NCBI GenBank assembly: GCA_035536235.1
Contig: DATLOQ010000057.1
Location: 1-8,180, forward strand
Origin: DATLNF01 sp035536235
GTDB lineage: Bacteria; Actinomycetota; Actinomycetes; BP-191
DNA length: 8,180 nt
Reading direction: 5' to 3'
The translations under genes were made by a program, and so were the position numbers. Every line of letters begins with the position of its first letter. The first letter of the stretch is position 1. The notes under the pieces were generated by a model. It made no database searches. It was not told the DNA's origin and was given only the letters and a program-made list of their open reading frames with translations. Below are positions 6,041-8,180 of the stretch, piece after piece.

Positions 6041-6046
6041 GCGCCC

Positions 6047-7102
6047 ATGCGGCTCGGACTCAATCTTGCCTACTGGAGCACGGGCGGCGAAGCAGCCGAC
6101 CTGCTCGCGCTCGCCCGCGAGGCCGACCGACTCGGCTACGCCGTGGCCTGGACTGCGGAGGCCTACGGCTCCGACTGCGTCTCCACTCTCGCCTGGGTTG
6201 CAGCGCAGACCGAGCGCATCGACATCGGCTCGGCGATCCTGCAGATCCCGGCCCGCTCCGCAGCCATGACCGCGATGACGGCAGCGTCGCTCGACACCTT
6301 GTCTGCCGGACGGTTCCGCCTCGGCCTCGGGGTGTCCGGACCGCAGGTCTCAGAAGGGTGGCACGGGGTTCGCTACGACGCTCCGCTCGGACGCACGCGC
6401 GAGTACGTCGACGTCGTGAAGATGGCCCTGCGGCGCGAGCGGGTCGTCTACGACGGCGCCCACCTGCAGCTGCCGCTACCCGACGGTCCCGGCAAGGCGC
6501 TCAAGCTCATCGTGCACCCAGTGCGCGAGCACGTCCCGATCTACCTCGCCGCCGTCGGACCGAAGAACCTCGAGCTCTGCGGCGAGATCGCGGACGGGTG
6601 GCTGGCGATCTTCTACTCGGCCCGCCACGCCGGCGAGCAGCTCGGCGCCGTCGAGCGCGGTGCCAAGACCGCCGGCAAGGACGGGCTGGCCGGTTTCGAC
6701 GTCGTACCCACCGTCCCGATCTCGGTAGGTGAGGACATCGCGGCCTGCGCGGAGCCGCTGCGCGGGTACGCCGCGCTCTACGTCGGCGGGATGGGCTCGC
6801 GGGAGAAGAACTTCTACAACGCGCTGGCTCGTCGCTACGGATACGACGAAGCCGCGCAGCAGATCCAAGACCGCTACCTCGCCCGGGACTACTCCGGTGC
6901 GATGGCGGCGGTGCCGCTGGACTTCCTCGACGAGACAGCGCTTCTCGGCCCGGTGGATCGCATCGCCGAGCGGATGACCGAGTACGCCGAGTCGGGGGTC
7001 ACCACGCTCTCGGTGTCGCCGACAGCTAGCGATCTCGAGGGCCGCCTCGTCCAGCTGCGACAGGCCGTCGACGCGCTCGACAAGGCAGGCATCGGGGAGT
7101 GA
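6047..7102 (+). CDS. LLM-class F420-dependent oxidoreductase
   Basis: A 351-residue protein of the luciferase-like monooxygenase fold, here most like the actinobacterial Rv3520c-type group that uses coenzyme F420. Visible signatures are the opening MRLGLNLAYW strand, WTAEAYGSDCVSTLAW, SAILQIPARSAAMTAMTAASLD, the nearly diagnostic RFRLGLGVSGPQVSEGWHG (residues 89-107), REYVDVVKMAL, and VPIYLAAVGPKNLELCGEIADGWL. F420 use is inferred from subfamily resemblance; FMN use is less likely. The substrate is unknown. Length is normal. The ATG has a TAGGCT -10 element 6 nt upstream and no ribosome binding site. The stop overlaps the uppP start by 4 bp (GTGA), so the two genes are translationally coupled and probably form an operon. 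Confidence 0.93.
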   Translation: MRLGLNLAYWSTGGEAADLLALAREADRLGYAVAWTAEAYGSDCVSTLAWVAAQTERIDIGSAILQIPARSAAMTAMTAASLDTLSAGRFRLGLGVSGPQVSEGWHGVRYDAPLGRTREYVDVVKMALRRERVVYDGAHLQLPLPDGPGKALKLIVHPVREHVPIYLAAVGPKNLELCGEIADGWLAIFYSARHAGEQLGAVERGAKTAGKDGLAGFDVVPTVPISVGEDIAACAEPLRGYAALYVGGMGSREKNFYNALARRYGYDEAAQQIQDRYLARDYSGAMAAVPLDFLDETALLGPVDRIAERMTEYAESGVTTLSVSPTASDLEGRLVQLRQAVDALDKAGIGE

Positions 7103-7914
7103 GCTCGCTAGAGGCCGTCGGGCTCGGCGTCATCCAAGGCCTGACGGAGTTCTTGCCGGTCTCCTCCACGGCACACCTGAGGATCGTGCCGGCGCTGTTC
7201 GGCCGGGAAGACCCCGGCGCGGCGTTCACCGCGGTCACCCAGCTCGGCACGATGCTGGCTGTGCTCATCTACTTCCGCCGAGACCTGACGCGCATCCTCG
7301 TGACGTGGACGAGGTCGCTGCGCTCGCCGGCTCTGCGCGGAGAGCTCGATGCCCGCATGGGGTGGTACATCGGGCTCGGCACGATCCCCATCGGCGTCTT
7401 CGGGCTGGCCTTCAAGGATCAGATCGAGGGCGGGGCCCGCAACCTCTACGTCATCGGCACCGCTCTCGTCGTCCTCGGCCTGGTCCTGGGGATCGCCGAG
7501 CGGGTGGGCTCACGTGACCGACCGCTCGCCAGCATGGGCACAGGCGATGCGGTCGCCATCGGGATGGCGCAGGCGTGCGCGCTCGTGCCCGGTGTGTCCC
7601 GTTCTGGAGCGACCTTGTCCGTCGGGCTCTTCCGCGGGCTGGAGCGCCCCGCTGCTGCGCGCTACTCCTTCCTGCTGTCCGTGCCCGCCATCGTCCTCAG
7701 TGGCTTGCTCGAGCTGCCGGAGATCGGTGCGGGCGACGGGCCGGGCGTCGCGACAACAGCGCTGGCGACCGTGGTCGCGTTTCTCAGCGGCTACGCCGCC
7801 ATCGCCTGGCTGCTGCGCTTCCTCGCCACCCACAGCACCAACGCATTCGTCGTCTACCGGCTGGTCCTCGGTGCGCTCGTCCTCGCGCTGACGGCGAGCG
7901 GCACAATCTCCTGA
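7099..7914 (+). CDS. uppP: Undecaprenyl-diphosphatase UppP (BacA family)
   Basis: A 271-residue integral membrane enzyme that removes one phosphate from undecaprenyl diphosphate, recycling the lipid carrier for peptidoglycan and other wall polymers; the family also confers bacitracin tolerance. Both signatures are intact: (E/Q)xxxE as Gln13-x3-Glu17 within QGLTEFLPVSSTAH, with Ser23 and His26 at the positions of E. coli Ser27 and His30, and PGVSRSGAT (164-172) containing catalytic Arg168. Hydrophobic segments are seen around 41-58, 87-106, 115-135, 189-207, 217-242 and 247-269. The GTG at 7099 overlaps the LLM oxidoreductase stop. An AGG-containing, purine-rich stretch around 7082-7089 could be the ribosome binding site. 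Mycobacterial uppP (Rv2136c) likewise precedes a histidine phosphatase gene. Confidence 0.96.
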   Translation: MSSLEAVGLGVIQGLTEFLPVSSTAHLRIVPALFGREDPGAAFTAVTQLGTMLAVLIYFRRDLTRILVTWTRSLRSPALRGELDARMGWYIGLGTIPIGVFGLAFKDQIEGGARNLYVIGTALVVLGLVLGIAERVGSRDRPLASMGTGDAVAIGMAQACALVPGVSRSGATLSVGLFRGLERPAAARYSFLLSVPAIVLSGLLELPEIGAGDGPGVATTALATVVAFLSGYAAIAWLLRFLATHSTNAFVVYRLVLGALVLALTASGTIS

Positions 7915-7941
7915 GGCAGGGCGGCCATGCACCTCGGTCGG

Positions 7942-7947
7942 TAGAGT
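7942..7947 (+). promoter_or_regulatory. -10 element of a leaderless promoter for the histidine phosphatase
   Basis: TAGAGT ends 6 nt before the ATG at 7954, the same layout as the LLM oxidoreductase promoter. No Shine-Dalgarno is present between it and the ATG. The gene may therefore have its own promoter in addition to readthrough from uppP. Confidence 0.5.
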
Positions 7948-7953
7948 CTTCTG

Positions 7954-8180
7954 ATGACGACGGTGCTGCTGGTCCGCCACGGGCTGACGCGGATGACCGG
8001 GCCGGTGCTGGCCGGCTGGACCCCCGAGCTGCACCTTGACGAGCGAGGTCAGAAGCAGGCCGATTCGGTGGCGGCACGACTCGCCGAGCTGCCCCTGACG
8101 GCGGTCGTCTCCTCGCCGTTGGAGCGCTGCGTCGACACCGCGACCGCGATCCTCACCGGCCGCGACATCACCCTGCAGGT
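7954..8180 (+). CDS. Histidine phosphatase superfamily protein (phosphoglycerate mutase-like), 5' part
   Basis: Only the first 75 codons lie in the window; the gene runs off the right edge. The N-terminus VLLVRHGLT carries the catalytic RHG with His9, which is phosphorylated during catalysis, and Arg8. LTERGQ-like LDERGQKQA and VVSSPLERCVDTA follow at the usual places, the latter supplying a phosphate-pocket Arg. The fold is the histidine phosphatase branch of small phosphatases; likely a cytoplasmic phosphomonoesterase, with substrate unknown. The group following uppP in actinobacteria corresponds to Rv2135c/MSMEG_4193. The ATG at 7954 is 39 bp after the uppP stop, has no ribosome binding site, and has a TAGAGT -10 element 6 nt upstream. 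Confidence 0.92.
   Translation, partial: MTTVLLVRHGLTRMTGPVLAGWTPELHLDERGQKQADSVAARLAELPLTAVVSSPLERCVDTATAILTGRDITLQ

Noticed and set aside
4911..6269. 452-codon plus-strand frame across the aldo/keto reductase
   Set aside because: It crosses the divergent promoter region and has no motif; the reductase tetrad is on the minus strand.

Overview
The window comes from a high-GC actinobacterium. The evidence is strong G/C bias at third codon positions, GTG starts, a LexA box of the Actinobacteria/Bacillus type, a DUF222-HNH (13E12-type) gene, an F420-dependent oxidoreductase, and several TANNNT -10 elements 6-7 nt upstream of start codons, as expected for leaderless mRNAs. No genus can be named.

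Left part (1-1952): bases 1-283 hold nothing I can assign. A 64-residue zinc-ribbon-like protein (+) ends 5 bp before the 3' end of a tRNA-Leu(GAG) gene on the minus strand. Next comes a complete DUF222-HNH endonuclease gene (-). Its ATG lies inside a near-perfect SOS box, just downstream of a well-formed promoter, so it looks DNA-damage inducible and leaderless. This is the accessory part of the window: third positions of the small ORF are less GC-rich than in the neighbours, the DUF222 family is multicopy in actinobacteria, and an 11-bp copy of the tRNA 3' end lies about 0.4 kb away.

Middle part (1953-5996): an M20-family metallopeptidase/deacylase (+) has a strong Shine-Dalgarno and all metal ligands. 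It converges, with only 4 bp between stop codons, on a secreted subtilisin-like (S8) peptidase (-). That peptidase has an intact catalytic triad, no visible I9 propeptide, and a large insertion between Asp and His. Upstream of it on the same strand is an aldo/keto reductase.

Right part (5997-8180): a 50-bp divergent control region separates the aldo/keto reductase from a rightward group: an LLM-class F420-dependent oxidoreductase, overlapping by 4 bp with uppP (undecaprenyl-diphosphatase, cell-wall lipid carrier recycling), then a histidine phosphatase cut by the window edge. The order M20 peptidase, uppP, histidine phosphatase recalls the Rv2141c/Rv2136c/Rv2135c neighbourhood of mycobacteria, and the mycothiol gene mshC may lie further right. 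This part is conserved housekeeping actinobacterial DNA.

I see no CRISPR array, complete mobile element or clearly new multigene system. The best second-look items are the SOS box embedded in the DUF222-HNH start, the repeated leaderless promoter layout, the unusual S8 peptidase with its ambiguous start, and the possible tRNA-linked remnant at the left edge.
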